From Paramecium sonneborni (taxonomy: Eukaryota; Ciliophora; Oligohymenophorea; Peniculida; Parameciidae), in assembly GCA_905182985.1 (NCBI GenBank), contig CAJJDN010000096.1:121218-185217 (forward strand): a stretch of DNA of 64,000 nt, written 5' to 3'. Shown here in pieces: positions 40,691 to 52,800 of the stretch (positions are counted from its first letter, which is position 1; every line of letters begins with the position of its first letter). Position numbers and translations under genes: made by a program. The notes under the pieces were generated by a model. It worked only from the letters and a program-made list of their open reading frames with translations, did not search any database and was not told the origin of the DNA.

Positions 40691-41038
40691 TAAAAAAAGA
40701 ATTTTAATTTCTGGATTTGATTTAAAATTAAATTTTGCATTTATTTAGTTTATTTTATAAAAAATACAAACAAAATCTTATCAAATATTCTTTCATAATA
40801 CAAAATATTTAATTAATTCAAAATTATTTCATTAAAAGTAACTTGTTAATGTATTACATAAATTGTTAAAATCTACTATAGATGATTTTAAGACATCCAA
40901 ACTATTACCATTATATTCACATTTCTTTTTATTTTGATCTTTTAGTATTTATTACATTAATTTTATTACTTATTATAATTCTTCCTCTTCAATTCTTTTT
41001 TATACTATTAAAATTACTTATTTTTATTATCAAAATTC
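39961..41038. repeat. 1,078-bp exact direct duplication, copy 1
   Basis: By eye identical to 41040-42117; every position is offset by 1,079. It contains eEF1B without its last codons and the 3' end of the kinesin gene (40829-41038). It ends abruptly at the single N (41039). Best explained as the end of one contig overlapping the start of the next. Confidence 0.9.
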
Positions 41039-41039
41039 N
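41039..41039. other. Single N: contig join
   Basis: The only ambiguous base in the window sits exactly between the two identical 1,078-bp copies. Confidence 0.9.
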
Positions 41040-41769
41040 ATTGATACAATGTCGACACTGGAAACATCATCTTCCCATGCTGTGATTTGATCAAATACAT
41101 CATCTGTAAGGATCTAAAGATTTGATGAAATATTACCTTATCATCTTCAATGATCATTGACATGACAATCTTCTTAGCTCCATATGCAATTTCTTCATAT
41201 TTAACTTCCTTTCCCCAAACTAAACCATCTGGATTGATAGTTTCTTTGATTTTTTTGGCTGTTGCTTCTAACAATTATTAATCAGTGGCTTCATAGATTT
41301 TAACTTCAAAGATCACAATAGTCTTAGCAACTGGTTTGGGTTTATTTTTTTTGGCTAAGGCTTCTTATTTCTTTTTTTCAGCTAATTCTTTAGCTTTCTT
41401 TTCAGCTTCAGGATCAACATCATCATCACCAAAGAGATCAACATCATCTCCATCTTTTTTTGGAGCTTCTGCTTTTGGTGCTTCTGCTTTTGGTGCTTCT
41501 GCTTTTGGAGCTTCTGCTTTTGGTGCTTCTTTCTTTGGAGCTTCTTTTGGTGCAGCAACTGGACCCCATTATGCTCTAACAGCTGGAGTGAAAGAGTTAA
41601 GGAGTAAAAACCAGAAATAAACTTCTGGGAATTAATCCTTAGGTGGAACACCTTTCAAACCATTAAAGATTCTGACATCATCAGCTCCTGGAAGATCTCC
41701 ATTCAAATAATTTGTTGTTGCAAGGAAATCATTTACTTAACCTAAGTTGTCGACTGTAAAATGTGCCAT
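41040..41769 (-). CDS. eEF1B, second truncated copy (probable assembly artefact)
   Basis: Identical to the eEF1B gene at 39948-40690 but cut at the N, lacking the final Gln-Lys-Val-stop. Because duplicated genes normally differ at silent sites and flanks, total identity including 140 bp of upstream spacer indicates one real gene represented twice. Confidence 0.85.
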
Positions 41770-42117
41770 TAAAAAAAGAATTTTAATTTCTGGATTTGAT
41801 TTAAAATTAAATTTTGCATTTATTTAGTTTATTTTATAAAAAATACAAACAAAATCTTATCAAATATTCTTTCATAATACAAAATATTTAATTAATTCAA
41901 AATTATTTCATTAAAAGTAACTTGTTAATGTATTACATAAATTGTTAAAATCTACTATAGATGATTTTAAGACATCCAAACTATTACCATTATATTCACA
42001 TTTCTTTTTATTTTGATCTTTTAGTATTTATTACATTAATTTTATTACTTATTATAATTCTTCCTCTTCAATTCTTTTTTATACTATTAAAATTACTTAT
42101 TTTTATTATCAAAATTC
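41040..42117. repeat. 1,078-bp exact direct duplication, copy 2
   Basis: Begins inside the eEF1B C-terminus (missing the last 13 nt including the stop) and runs continuously into the kinesin gene, so it carries the true upstream flank. Confidence 0.9.
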
Positions 42118-45100
42118 TTTTCTTCTTATTTCTAACATTATTAAAATTATCTATCTATTTAATCATTATTTTTATCTTAATTTTATTTTCTAAAATTTAT
42201 TTCTCTATTTAACTCATTTAAACTCTATTTCAAAGAATCACAAATATCAATCTCTACATTTATTTCATCTTTTTCTTTATCATTATTACAAATTTATTTA
42301 TTTTGCTAAAATAAACTATTTACTCTATTTTAATCTTAACCAAATGAAAATGCTGATTCTTAAATCTAATTACAAAAATCTAATTATTCTTGATTATTTC
42401 CATCTTGATTAATATTTTTTACTTAATTTTTAATCTCTAAATCAATATATTCCTCACATTCTGTTAAAATGTGTTCAGCACTATGTCTAGAATCAATAAA
42501 TAAACTTTCAACTAATTAATTTATTTCTAATTATTTTAAAGAGCCTTGTCCAAAATTAAGTTAGTTTTCTGATTTCTTATTACTTAGACAACTATCATAA
42601 AATTATAGTGAATACTTATTTTAAAGAAATGGCATAGATAAATTTTATTCGATTTAAATAACAATTTAATCTAATAAATTCTTAACTATTTCATAGCAGC
42701 CATTCTCTTCATTTAAATCTTTTTATTTAATTTTATTTTGTAAATTTTTTATCTCATTCTCAAGTTATAAAATTCTCATTTACAAATCAATTACAATTTG
42801 ACCTTCATTTAATCCTAATAAATTGATAGAATTTTTTAATTCGATATCAATATTTTATTCAATTGACTAGTGAGTATTTAGTGACTACATAATAGATTTA
42901 TTACTATTAAATTATAATAATTATAAATCTTTTTATTAAAGAACTATTTATTAAAATTACTAATAATAGTCATCCTTTTATTATTTCAGTATATTTATTT
43001 CATTAACCTATTATTCCAATAATTATTATGAATTTTTTTTATGATTTTCAAATTACTCTTAAATTATGTGAATTTATTTTTTTAAATCATAATTTTGTTC
43101 CTCTAATTAGTGTTATAAATCAATACTAACTTATTATTATTGCTTATAAAATCTATCATTTTATTCCAATTAATCATTTAACTATTTTGATTTTCTTTAT
43201 GATTATTCAAATAAAATAGAGATTTCAATTATTTCATTTTCTAATTTATGAATTTTTTGGGAAAATTATCTATTTTCAAATTCCCTTTATTCATTTAACT
43301 TCTATATTTATTAATCTAATTAATTAATGATTTAGTTTAATTTTAACTGTTTCTCTTGATATTCAATCTTGAGTTATTTTATTTGGGAAGTTAAGTTTTC
43401 ATTTTTTAATTTTTCTTCTTATAGATTTTGATTTTCTTTACCAGAATGATACATCTCAAATCTTTTGACTTCTTCTAACTTATTAGCATATTATGAAGTA
43501 ATTTATGATAACTCAGATCTCCACTATTAATTTTATTTTTCTTTTGACATCTGTATTAGTGAAGAATTTCGAAAAGTTATTTCTTATTATTATTAATCTC
43601 TTACATTTTTATTTTATTTCAAATCTTATTATTGTTGTATTTAATTTCTTAAATGAATATTCTAAAAATTTGTTAAGAAAATACTTACATAATTTTAAAG
43701 TGTTTAAATTTAATTATCAAATTCATGCAATTTTTATGTTAAAATTAAAATTTGTTATTAAAGTAATTCTTCTCTATTTTTAGAATCCTCATATTCTATG
43801 ATAGTTTTAGCTAATTATTTTTTCAATTATTCATTTTCTTATTCTTATTCAACCATGACCTTATCAACTTCTTCTAAAAATCCTTTATGTTATTCTTCCA
43901 CTTTCTCTAATTTTATTTTATAATGTATATCTGAATTACTCTTGTAATTATCCTAATTTTTGGTCTATTTTTGTTAAATTTCTAATTTTTATATAATATT
44001 TTTCTTCACTTCTAATTCTTATTTAAGTTACTATACAAGTTCCTACTAAATTATTTGAATTAAAATACTTCTAAACCTACAGTTTAATTAATTTATGGTG
44101 TATTAGTTATTTTCATAGCTCTCATTCCAAATGTAAGACTTGAAAGTGTTTCTTCAACATGTTTTACAGCTGGTCCAATATTTATAATCAAAGCAGTCTT
44201 ACAATTCCCTCCCAAAGCTTCTTATAAGATTCTTGTTAATTTAGAATCTCGGAAAGGAATGAAAGTATATTTTGTGCAAGTTAAAGCATGAATACATTTT
44301 CCTAATGCTGTTAAAGAACAGTTTATAGATCTAGCTTCATTTAATCTATCCCCTGAAACTTTTGATTTCTTGATTCTTTCACTTCCAGCCAAATCAACTA
44401 AATATAATGTACCTACACTACAATTGATATTTTAATTTAATTGACCGAGAATAAAATCTTATGAAAGATTACTTTTTGATGTGTAATTTTTATTAAATGT
44501 TGTTACTGATTTAGAATGTTATCTTTAAAGTTTCTTATCTAATTTAATTATTAAAATTGAATGAGATCTTGATGAATGAGCATTTAGATTAGTAAATGCA
44601 ATAACCTTATTTTTTTCTGCTTAATTGATAATTTTCAAACATTCAGAAGGAGATTCAACTGTAAGCCATTTTAAACCAGAAACAAATACTCCATGATCAA
44701 GTGATTCTCTAATTTTAACTTCAGAATTATCAGGTCTAATTAAATCTAATAACTATGTATTTAAAAATATAAATTATTCGATACCATTTCCATGTATATA
44801 TGCAAATATCCAATTTATACAGAATAAGAATAATCATCATCAAGAGCAATTTCATTAAATATTTATTCAAAAGTACGTGGTATAATTCCTTTTTCTTCAG
44901 TATCAATTTTACCCATCATTGTATATGTTTTACCTGTTCCTGTTTAACCATAACAAAATATAGTTCCATTAAAACCTTTAATCGCACTCTATCATTTTTA
45001 ATCAAATTTAATACTGTAACAATGTTCCTTGCTATTTCATTATAAATTTAACTTTAAGTTACTTTAGGATCAAATATGGTGTCAAAATTAAATTGCCTTT

Positions 45101-45261
45101 TTTCGAAGTCTTTCTTAACTGATTAATGAATTATAGACAATACTAATGATTGACTTTTTTTAATTGTCAATAGAATCAACACAAATAGCTTTATCCTTTG
45201 CTAGTAACTCTTATTCTATTAAAGGGCGAAGACGTACTGCTACTTTAACTTTTTCATACAT
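41908..45261 (-). CDS. Kinesin-like motor protein, N-terminal motor with coiled coil
   Basis: Microtubule motor. The start [18 protein letters not shown] opens the motor domain. Key motifs: [17 protein letters not shown] (P-loop), [16 protein letters not shown] (switch I), [13 protein letters not shown] (switch II) and [15 protein letters not shown], with the motor ending near about 44,100. Then about 650 residues of Gln/Asn/Leu-rich coiled coil follow, read from the minus strand. Several short introns are needed in the motor and were only partly resolved. The C-terminus is uncertain: one frame stays open past the gene, and a 19-nt candidate intron (41981-41999) leads to TGA at 41908-41910, leaving a plausible 138-bp spacer to eEF1B. 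The subfamily is not determined. Confidence 0.85.
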
Positions 45262-45561
45262 ATTTTTGTTTAAATTTTAAATAATGAACGGTTTAATAAA
45301 TACATTTGAGATTATGGTTTTTATAATATCAAGGTTTCTTTTTTGTTGCTTAAGAATCATCCAAAATTTGATTCAAAGTTTTACTAAAGATAAAAATATT
45401 TATAATACTTCTTTAATTATTGTAAATGTTTATCTTATTGATTTTTCATGATTAATTTTTAAATATTATACATCTTAATGAGCGAGGAGCTATTTTGAGA
45501 TTTGAGAATAGTAGAACTTTTATCATTAACTTTTTCTTATGAAGCATTCATATTGATTTTT
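45262..45561. other. Intergenic AT-rich interval
   Basis: 300 bp between two minus-strand genes, containing the kinesin promoter region. No gene or RNA seen. Confidence 0.5.
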
Positions 45562-46211
45562 TCACGACTAGGTATTTTATATAGATTGATACATGTTTTT
45601 CATCATGACATAGGAATGTTAAGTGCCAGAACTTCTTTTTTCCCTAGTTTATTGACTATCACAATTTTATATGACAGATGTACAATTATCTTATGAGATT
45701 CCCTATTACTTATTATATACTTGATTGCCCATGATGTAGGATTTTTTAAATAAACTAGGACTTGATTCTCTGGTAGCATTTTATGAAGAGATTTTTCTTT
45801 CTTGAGTTTAGAGTATCGTTTTATTCTTATAAATTAGAATAAAGATTGAATACTTTATCAAGTAATTCTTATTTTTCCTTTTCTAATTAATCGATTTTCT
45901 CTTAAAGACTGTCTGAATATAACTTCATTTATTATTCAACCTAAAATAATAGGGAATTGAAGTATTACTCTAACATGATTTCGAATTTCAGCTTCAGCCT
46001 TCTAAACAGCTTTTTCTAATTAATCATAATCAACACTCTTTTATTGTTACACTAATTCAATCAGTATGGTCACTTATTATTTTAAAATTTTGATTAAATC
46101 ATCGAGGTTAGGTTTAAGATCAAAGTCACTCTTAATTACTAATTGAATCTATTAATAGAAGATGATTTATACATCTTGTACAATCTTAAGTAATTAGTTA
46201 TTAATGTTCAT
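45562..46211 (-). CDS. Small coiled-coil protein
   Basis: 197 residues after two 28-nt introns. The start MNINNQLLKIVQDVQIIFYQ leads into a helical, heptad-like region (SDSLQEKIDQLEKEKQELLD), followed by a Ser/Gln/Thr-rich disordered C-terminus (SSQNATRESSPSLFKKS) ending at TGA 45562-45564. No known domain. It is divergent from the phosphatase-like gene across 44 bp, so the two probably share a promoter. Coiled coils of this size are common in basal-body and ciliary proteins, but nothing here shows that role. Confidence 0.75.
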
Positions 46212-46255
46212 AATTTATTATTATCAAAATGTAAACATCTTAAGTTTATCATATA

Positions 46256-47145
46256 ATGAGTGACAAATTTCACTCCATATATATGTCAAATATACATGCA
46301 GCAGAACAGATGAATCTACTTCGATCTAAAAATTTAAGAACCATTATTTGTGTTGACAAGAGTCCCACTAAATATTATACCGATTTTGCAAAATATTACG
46401 TAATTATTTCATTCGTAGTATTTAGTAAGTATTCTTACAAGACAATAAATCAACAAAATAACTTAAAAATATATGTGAATTAATCTAGAATGGATTAAAA
46501 TTATCATCAATTCTAATAATCTGTAATAATGGATTATAAGGAGCACCAACTATTGTAATTGCTTATCTCATTAGTCGAGGCTGGAAATATGAAAAAGCAT
46601 TTTATTATGTTAAAGAAAAACATAATATTATAAATCCAAGCCTGTAATCTAAAAAACAATTGATTGAATTTTATGAGTCAATCTCTATTTAATAACCTAA
46701 GGAAGAAGAATTTACTAAATTTACATAGGTTCTTAAAGAGATGTGGGATAATTAAACTTATTTTGAAGAATCACCATACTTTGAAACTATTACTGACTCT
46801 TTTCAAGATGATGGTAATAAAACACCTGGGTTTATATCACCTACTAATATGATTAAACGCAATTCTATAAGAAAACCTACTACTTCTCGTAAAAGTAGTA
46901 TGATTAGATGTACTTCTTGTAATCAAAATAATGATACCAATGTATAATATACTTTTCTATTTTAGCTCAATTATTCATTTCACTTTGATGAAATAAATTA
47001 ATAAGATTTAGAATTATAACAAGAAATATTGTCTCCATAATTCTTATAAGTTTAAGAAATTAATGAAGAATAAGAAGAAAAATTAATTAAATTTAGATCA
47101 AGAAGAAAATTTATAAGAAACAGAAGTGCAAATCTTAAAATTTGA
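46256..47145 (+). CDS. Dual-specificity-phosphatase-like pseudoenzyme
   Basis: 279 residues after introns of 26 and 24 nt. The N-terminal 150 residues match the compact DSP fold: a start HSIYMSNIHAAEQ, strand TIICVDKSP, the signature-loop region SSILIICNNGLQGAPTIVIA, then YLISRGWKYEKAFYYVKEK and NIINPSLQSKKQLIEFYES. In active DSPs the loop is His-Cys-x5-Arg. Here the Cys is present (ICNNGLQG) but His is Ile and the Arg position is Gly, so the phosphate cradle is lost. A STYX-type binding or anti-phosphatase role is inferred. The C-terminus is Ser/Thr-rich and basic (RKPTTSRKSSMIRCTS). Confidence 0.8.
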
Positions 47146-47525
47146 TTATTTTTCAATATTTATCTATAGATTTTAACTTTCCTTTATCATTATATATCTT
47201 CAACTTAAAAATACACAAAATTTTATTAGATTTTTTATATCAAATAATTTTCTATACTGTTTTTTCTTACTTCAAATATAATATTTTGATAGTTATCATT
47301 AAAAATTAAATATGACACAACTCTAAAAGAATAAATAAATGAATTTGTTTATAAAACATATAATATTTTTATATTTCGATAAAGTTTATTGTCATATTTT
47401 AAAATTATGTAAATAGAAATATTTTAGACAGAGAAAAGTCATCACAATATAAATGGTAACAAATTCAAAAAACTAATTTTATTTTTTTAGATGAATTATT
47501 GTATTTATGATTTATTATTATTAAT
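47146..47525. other. Intergenic AT-rich interval
   Basis: 380 bp between + genes; AT-rich with no open frame or RNA gene that I can support. Confidence 0.5.
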
Positions 47526-47804
47526 ATGGAGAAGTGGAGACATTCTATTTATTAACCACCAAGCTTATTTATAGAAAGAAAACGAACAGCATAATACCGT
47601 AGACTTGATCCACTATTAGTGACTCCGTTAACAAAGTTTGATCACAAGGCCTATGATCAACTATTCAAATCATAAGCTAACTAACATTTGAGGATCCGAA
47701 ATCTTTCATTACAATCTGAGAGAGTTCAAGAGACACCAAAACAACTAGGTTTAGAGGATATTGTCTATAAATTATAAAAAATTCGAAAACTTAGGAATAC
47801 TTGA
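47526..47804 (+). CDS. Small basic hypothetical protein
   Basis: Intronless ORF of 92 residues ending at TGA 47802-47804. It is markedly richer in G+C than its surroundings, which supports coding. Composition is basic and hydrophilic: MEKWRHSIYQPPSLFIERKR, then LDPLLVTPLTKFDHKAYDQL and a basic helical end (YKLQKIRKLRNT). No signal peptide, membrane segment or domain recognised. Confidence 0.7.
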
Positions 47805-48026
47805 TTTAATTAAAATAACAATGTTAACTACTTTATCAAAATAATCTAAAAATCCTTTAAAAAATATAAATAAATATATTTTATGTGCAAATGTTAATAA
47901 TATAAATATCATTTATAGCTATAATTAGTATTTTTTAGAAAAATTCAGAGTTTTTAAAAATATAAAAATAATATAACAATAAGATTAATTTTTGACTCAA
48001 TAATCAACGTTGAACTTAGATTAAGT

Positions 48027-48790
48027 ATGCAACAATAAATATATAATTATACTCTTATATAGAATAATGATCCATATCACCAAAAGGATATCATGGTTAA
48101 AATCTATATCCCTAAAAATGTAATTATAAAACAGATTACAAAAGAGATGAAGTTGGATAAAAGTTAGTTTAGTTCAGCTTTTTAAACTTAGAATATATGT
48201 AATAGAAAAATTTATATAACTTATTATTTTAGATAAAAATTAAAAAAAACTAGATTGAATGATAATGATTAATTTTTTTCAATGAGTGCATTAGACAGAA
48301 TATAAATAAAGTAATTACATGATTCTTGGTAAGAATTAAAAGAATTAATAAAAAATACTGAAAAAATAATATGCTATAATTGATAGAAAGAACTAAAAAA
48401 TATTAATGAAATAATTAAATACGATAATATAATAAATATATGTACGAGCTATCTCAATGTTAAAGATTTTTCATTTTAATTTTAAAGGAGAGATTTGATG
48501 ATGAGAAAAGCGAGAATTAAAAATCGATAAGAGAAATTAAAAAGTTTGATTAGAAAAAAATTATAAATTCAGTAGAAATCTTCCTAAATATTAATTTAGA
48601 AATCTGATTTAATTTTCATACTAAAGAATAAAGTAATTAAAGATTGTTATTCATGACTAAAGAGATTCTTTATTTGTTTAATAAATTAAAGAAGATGATC
48701 GAAATGAAAACAAAAATGAAGAAGATCTAATTAGATCAAAATTTAATGAGTTAAATAGTTTTTGTTTTTTGTTTTAGAAATTTTGAAAAT
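48027..48790 (+). pseudogene. Degraded gene of unknown family
   Basis: ATG 48027 opens 118 codons (MQQQIYNYTLIQNNDPYHQK ... LKELIKNTEKIICYN) to TGA 48381-48383. The same frame remains coding-like afterwards (QKELKNINEIIKYDNII), and a second frame is open for over 300 bp (EKSENQKSIREIKKFD ... NENKNEEDLIRSKFNEL). This looks like one helical, Lys/Asn/Gln-rich gene with a nonsense codon and a frameshift. Alternatively only the first 118 codons are real. Confidence 0.4.
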
Positions 48791-48800
48791 GTATGAAAGA

Positions 48801-49491
48801 TCACTCTTATTGAAATAAGGATAAGTATTTCTTTAGAATTAATTATTTTGTATGATGCAGATGATTCTCAATATTGGAAATCAATATCTTGAGTTCCTTT
48901 ATTTTTTTCTCTCTGTCAAGATTCTAATCCCTATATTTAGTAAAAAATAATCTTACTCTAGCAATTTTTATATCCGAATCATGGTATTTTGAATGTCCTA
49001 TTCTTCAGATTCTTCATTAAGAACTCTAAGTTTCTTAATGAACGATCTTTTGATTGAATTTATTGTGCTTCCAGGAATTTACTAAGCAATTTGATTAAAA
49101 TTGGAGCCTCTTCTTATATTTTCCATTATAAAACGATTCTATTAAATAGTAAGTCTCTTCTTTCCTACAATATAAATAAATTCTAACCTTTTCTTTTACT
49201 AGAAGTTGTTTTAGACTTTCTTTATTCTCTTCGACTCTCCTTTTCAGACATCTATGAGGAACTGTCTTCATCTTTTAGCTTTATCTTTTCTTCAACCAAT
49301 TATTCAACTTCATCTATTGATTCAGCTAAAGATTAGATTTTCTCCTCCCCATCAAATAAGTATTCCTCACACTTCTATGCTGAAATTTCCAGTATAGATG
49401 GTTAAGGTTGGTTTTATTAACTACATATTGTTGATTCCTCTTCCTTTTTTGGAGTTTTTAGTTAATTTTCCCAAAATTTACTAGCAGACAT
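48801..49491 (-). CDS. Myb/SANT-like nuclear protein
   Basis: 213 residues after introns of 23 and 26 nt. The N-terminal half is acidic and Ser/Glu/Lys-rich (MSASKFWENQLKTPKKEEES). A basic stretch (KSKTTSSKRKG) precedes a helix-turn-helix-like unit, KKRLTIQQNRFIMENIRRGS then NFNQIAQQIPGSTINSIKRS, which fits the Myb/SANT pattern of three helices with 'I-A-x-x-I-P-G-S-T'. The canonical tryptophans are largely replaced. The C-terminus is a coiled coil (LDREKKIKELKILISNIENH) ending at TGA 48801-48803. A DNA-binding role is plausible, not shown. Confidence 0.65.
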
Positions 49492-49809
49492 CGTAATATA
49501 GGCAAAGTTTTGAAGGTTCATTAACTTCAATTTATAAAAGAGAAAATAATAATTATAATCTATTTTTTCACTTATTAAAGTATGAGGAATCTTTTTAAAT
49601 TACAAAAAAAAATATATCCATCTTATTATAAAAATAGAAAAAAAGAATCAAGTTCAATATTGTAGAGTTTCTTAATTAGCAATTGTATGCAGCTGAAAAT
49701 TAATGAGAATTTCTAAATAATTAAAATTCATGATAATAATAATTGATTCATATTTATTACATCTATCAATGCAAACTTGTATAATTCATTTCAATAGATT
49801 ACTCTTATC
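49492..49809. other. Intergenic AT-rich interval
   Basis: 318 bp between two minus-strand genes. No gene or RNA recognised. Confidence 0.5.
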
Positions 49810-52800
49810 TCACTAACTATTGAGATCCTGATTCAGTAGATTCAAATCGTATTCTTAAAAATTAATAAAATATATATACATTTATTTAAGTTTTCTATTT
49901 CTAATAAATAAGCAAACGATAGCTAATAAAAGAATTGATATAATTCCAAAAAGTATTAATCTTCTTTATCCTCTTTACTTTGATTATAAAATAACATTAT
50001 CAACTTTCATTGTAATAGTATCATAATAATAATATAGTGTAATTTCTTCAAAATTTTTGGTATAAATTTTGACTAAAAATAAATGATAAATATTTACCTT
50101 TAGCTAGAATACTAAGAGCTATTTTTTGGAAACTCTAATCAACGGTAAATGAATGATTGAGTTCCTTCAATTTTTGATGTTTATCTAACCTATATGATTT
50201 TGAAGGGAATGCAATTGAGGAATCACAATGATAGAGAGGGATTTCTTCATCTGTTAAATTATACAATTTATAGATGAAATTGTATGAGTAAGTTAATATT
50301 TTATAATCAGAACTAGATTATTCTGAAACTTAAATAGGACTATAAAAGACACTTATAAATTCGCCATCGTAATTAGTTGAGAATTCTCCTCCATCTCCAG
50401 GTTCAAATTTTTCATAAGGAACAATACTACTTTATTGAAGAATATTGACTTTAAGAATGTAATCAAGATAATCATTTTATGGAATGAGACTTTTTGTTGC
50501 TTTAGTACTTAAGTAATAAGGACCTGATGAGCTAACAGGTATAGTTCCAATAATTTATTTATTGTGTTTGTATTCCATTTTTTAGATATATGATCCTTTT
50601 TATAAATTTTCGATATTATCACTACCATAAACACTCATGATTCCTCCACATAATTATGCTTAAATTAATAAAGTTGAAGGTTGATAAACATTAATTTCCC
50701 AAAATCTTTATTATCCAATTTTATTGGAGACATATCTTGATAATTTTGGAGCAAGAATATTCAAAAAATCATTACCCAAAGTTATAGTATAAGGTAGATT
50801 TGAACTTTCTCTGGGTGTAATTTCTAAGAAATATAATCCAGGAATGCTTGAAAATTCAAAATGAATGATTTAATCTGTCTAATTGAATTTTAAGAATTAA
50901 ACTTCTTGATAATTATGATAATCGCTTAAGAAATTAGGATTATTAAAAAGATCTTAATTTAATTTTATAAAAGGATGTTAAGTTTTCGTTTAAATTCTAT
51001 AAAATGAGTGCCCATAGGTTTCAATATCAAGTGTATAGAATCCTTCTTAATTTTCATAATCCTAATGTCTTTCAGGAATGAAAAAATAGAAAGGAACTGT
51101 AAGTGTTGAATTAAATCTAAGTGCTTAAGGTTCACCAAGTTTAAGTTCTATTGCTTATTATTTTTAAATGCATTCTATTTTATAAGTTGACTTCTAATTT
51201 GAATTTGATATTATTTTAAATCTAAAAATATATTTTGCTTCTTCAGATTTATTTTTCATTATTTCAACTGTTTTATTTGGAAATAAACCTTCACCATAAG
51301 TAGGTTTTCTTACTTTTCCATCTTCATCCTTTAATCCATCTAAAATATCAAGACTAAGCAAAAGTTAATCAATTTCTTCATATATTTTAAAGAATCCTCC
51401 ATAAATTTGTATTTCACCTTCATAAATTGTTGCATTAAAATAAAAATCATCCTCAGCTAAATAATGATAATAATGAATTGAATTAGATTCAATCTAATTT
51501 GTAATTTCTACATTATCAAGTAATTAAGTTGATTCATTCTCTAAAGATATAGTTATTGATATATCATTTCCTAAATTGAAATTTTATACATAAATTAAAT
51601 AATAACAAGAAGTACAGTAGTGAATATTTTTTTTAATGTGTAAAAATTATTCGCTCATTTTCCATTTAGGACTAAAATAATAAAAGAATAAATTACTTTT
51701 CTTTAACTTGTTTGATTGCCTCTGCCTACATATTCATTTCCTTATAAGGTAAAACATGGACATTTGCTCTATTGTATTGAGTTATTAGATTGGAACTAAA
51801 AAGTATAGTAAATTCAGAATCTTAAGCATGATAGTAATTAAGATAAGTTTCAGAATTATATTCTGCAAAAAAGTTCATTGGCACTGCTTTTTTTAATTAA
51901 TAAAAGTGTAGATCTCCAAAATTGATTTAGATTGAAAATTTAACATCTTCGAATGCATAGACGCCAACACTAGATGATTAATAAAATTAAAATATTACTA
52001 ATAATTAACTGCTTCAGTTGATTCTGAATTTGAAGGAATGATCAATTAGTCTCCTATCATAGTATTTGAACTATATTAATATGTATCTAAAGTAGGCATT
52101 TCATTTTAACTAGCTAAAACTATTAGACTACCTGAACTCAAAGGTGATACTATAACCATAAGTCCAGATGATAAAGTAACATTAGAAATTTTGAAATATT
52201 TAATCTTCATTTTTTCAGCATCCCCATAATATATTATAGATGGATATAAAGTTTAATAACTTGAAGATCTTGTTATTACATAAGTTCCTTTTGAATCATA
52301 TTTCGGGTCCTTTATACAAGTTACTGCAATATAACAACCATCTAAAAGACACTGATTACTTTCCAGAAATTCTTTAGATATGAATATTGAACTTCCTATA
52401 TCATTTTAATCATCTAAAGATTGCAAAACAGAATTTGAATTGTTTGTTGGGAATTATTCTAATAAAGGTTACTAATTAAATATTTGAAGATATATTTGAA
52501 CTTCTCCTGAAATTGAAAACACTGATATTTCTGTCTCTTGATTACTCAAAAAGAATAAATAATGATCTGCTTTATTCGATAAAGGCTTTGTTACTGGCTC
52601 TGCATCATATAAAAACACGATAGATGATTCTTTAGAAATTAATAATGAAAAATAAGTATCTTAGGATGCACTAACCATTATAGTTATTTAACATTTAACT
52701 ATTTCTGTTGCATTTGTTTTGCATTTCTCATACTACAAATCTTATTCTTTTATTAATTAACTTGAGGTTGTCATTTAATAATCTTGATTACCTACATAAA

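Noticed and set aside
40882..41085. + ORF crossing the N at 41039.
   Set aside because: Formed by the artificial join of two contig ends.
40257..41651. Ser/Ala/Phe-rich + ORFs and their twins after the N.
   Set aside because: Antisense shadows of the KAEAP repeats of eEF1B.
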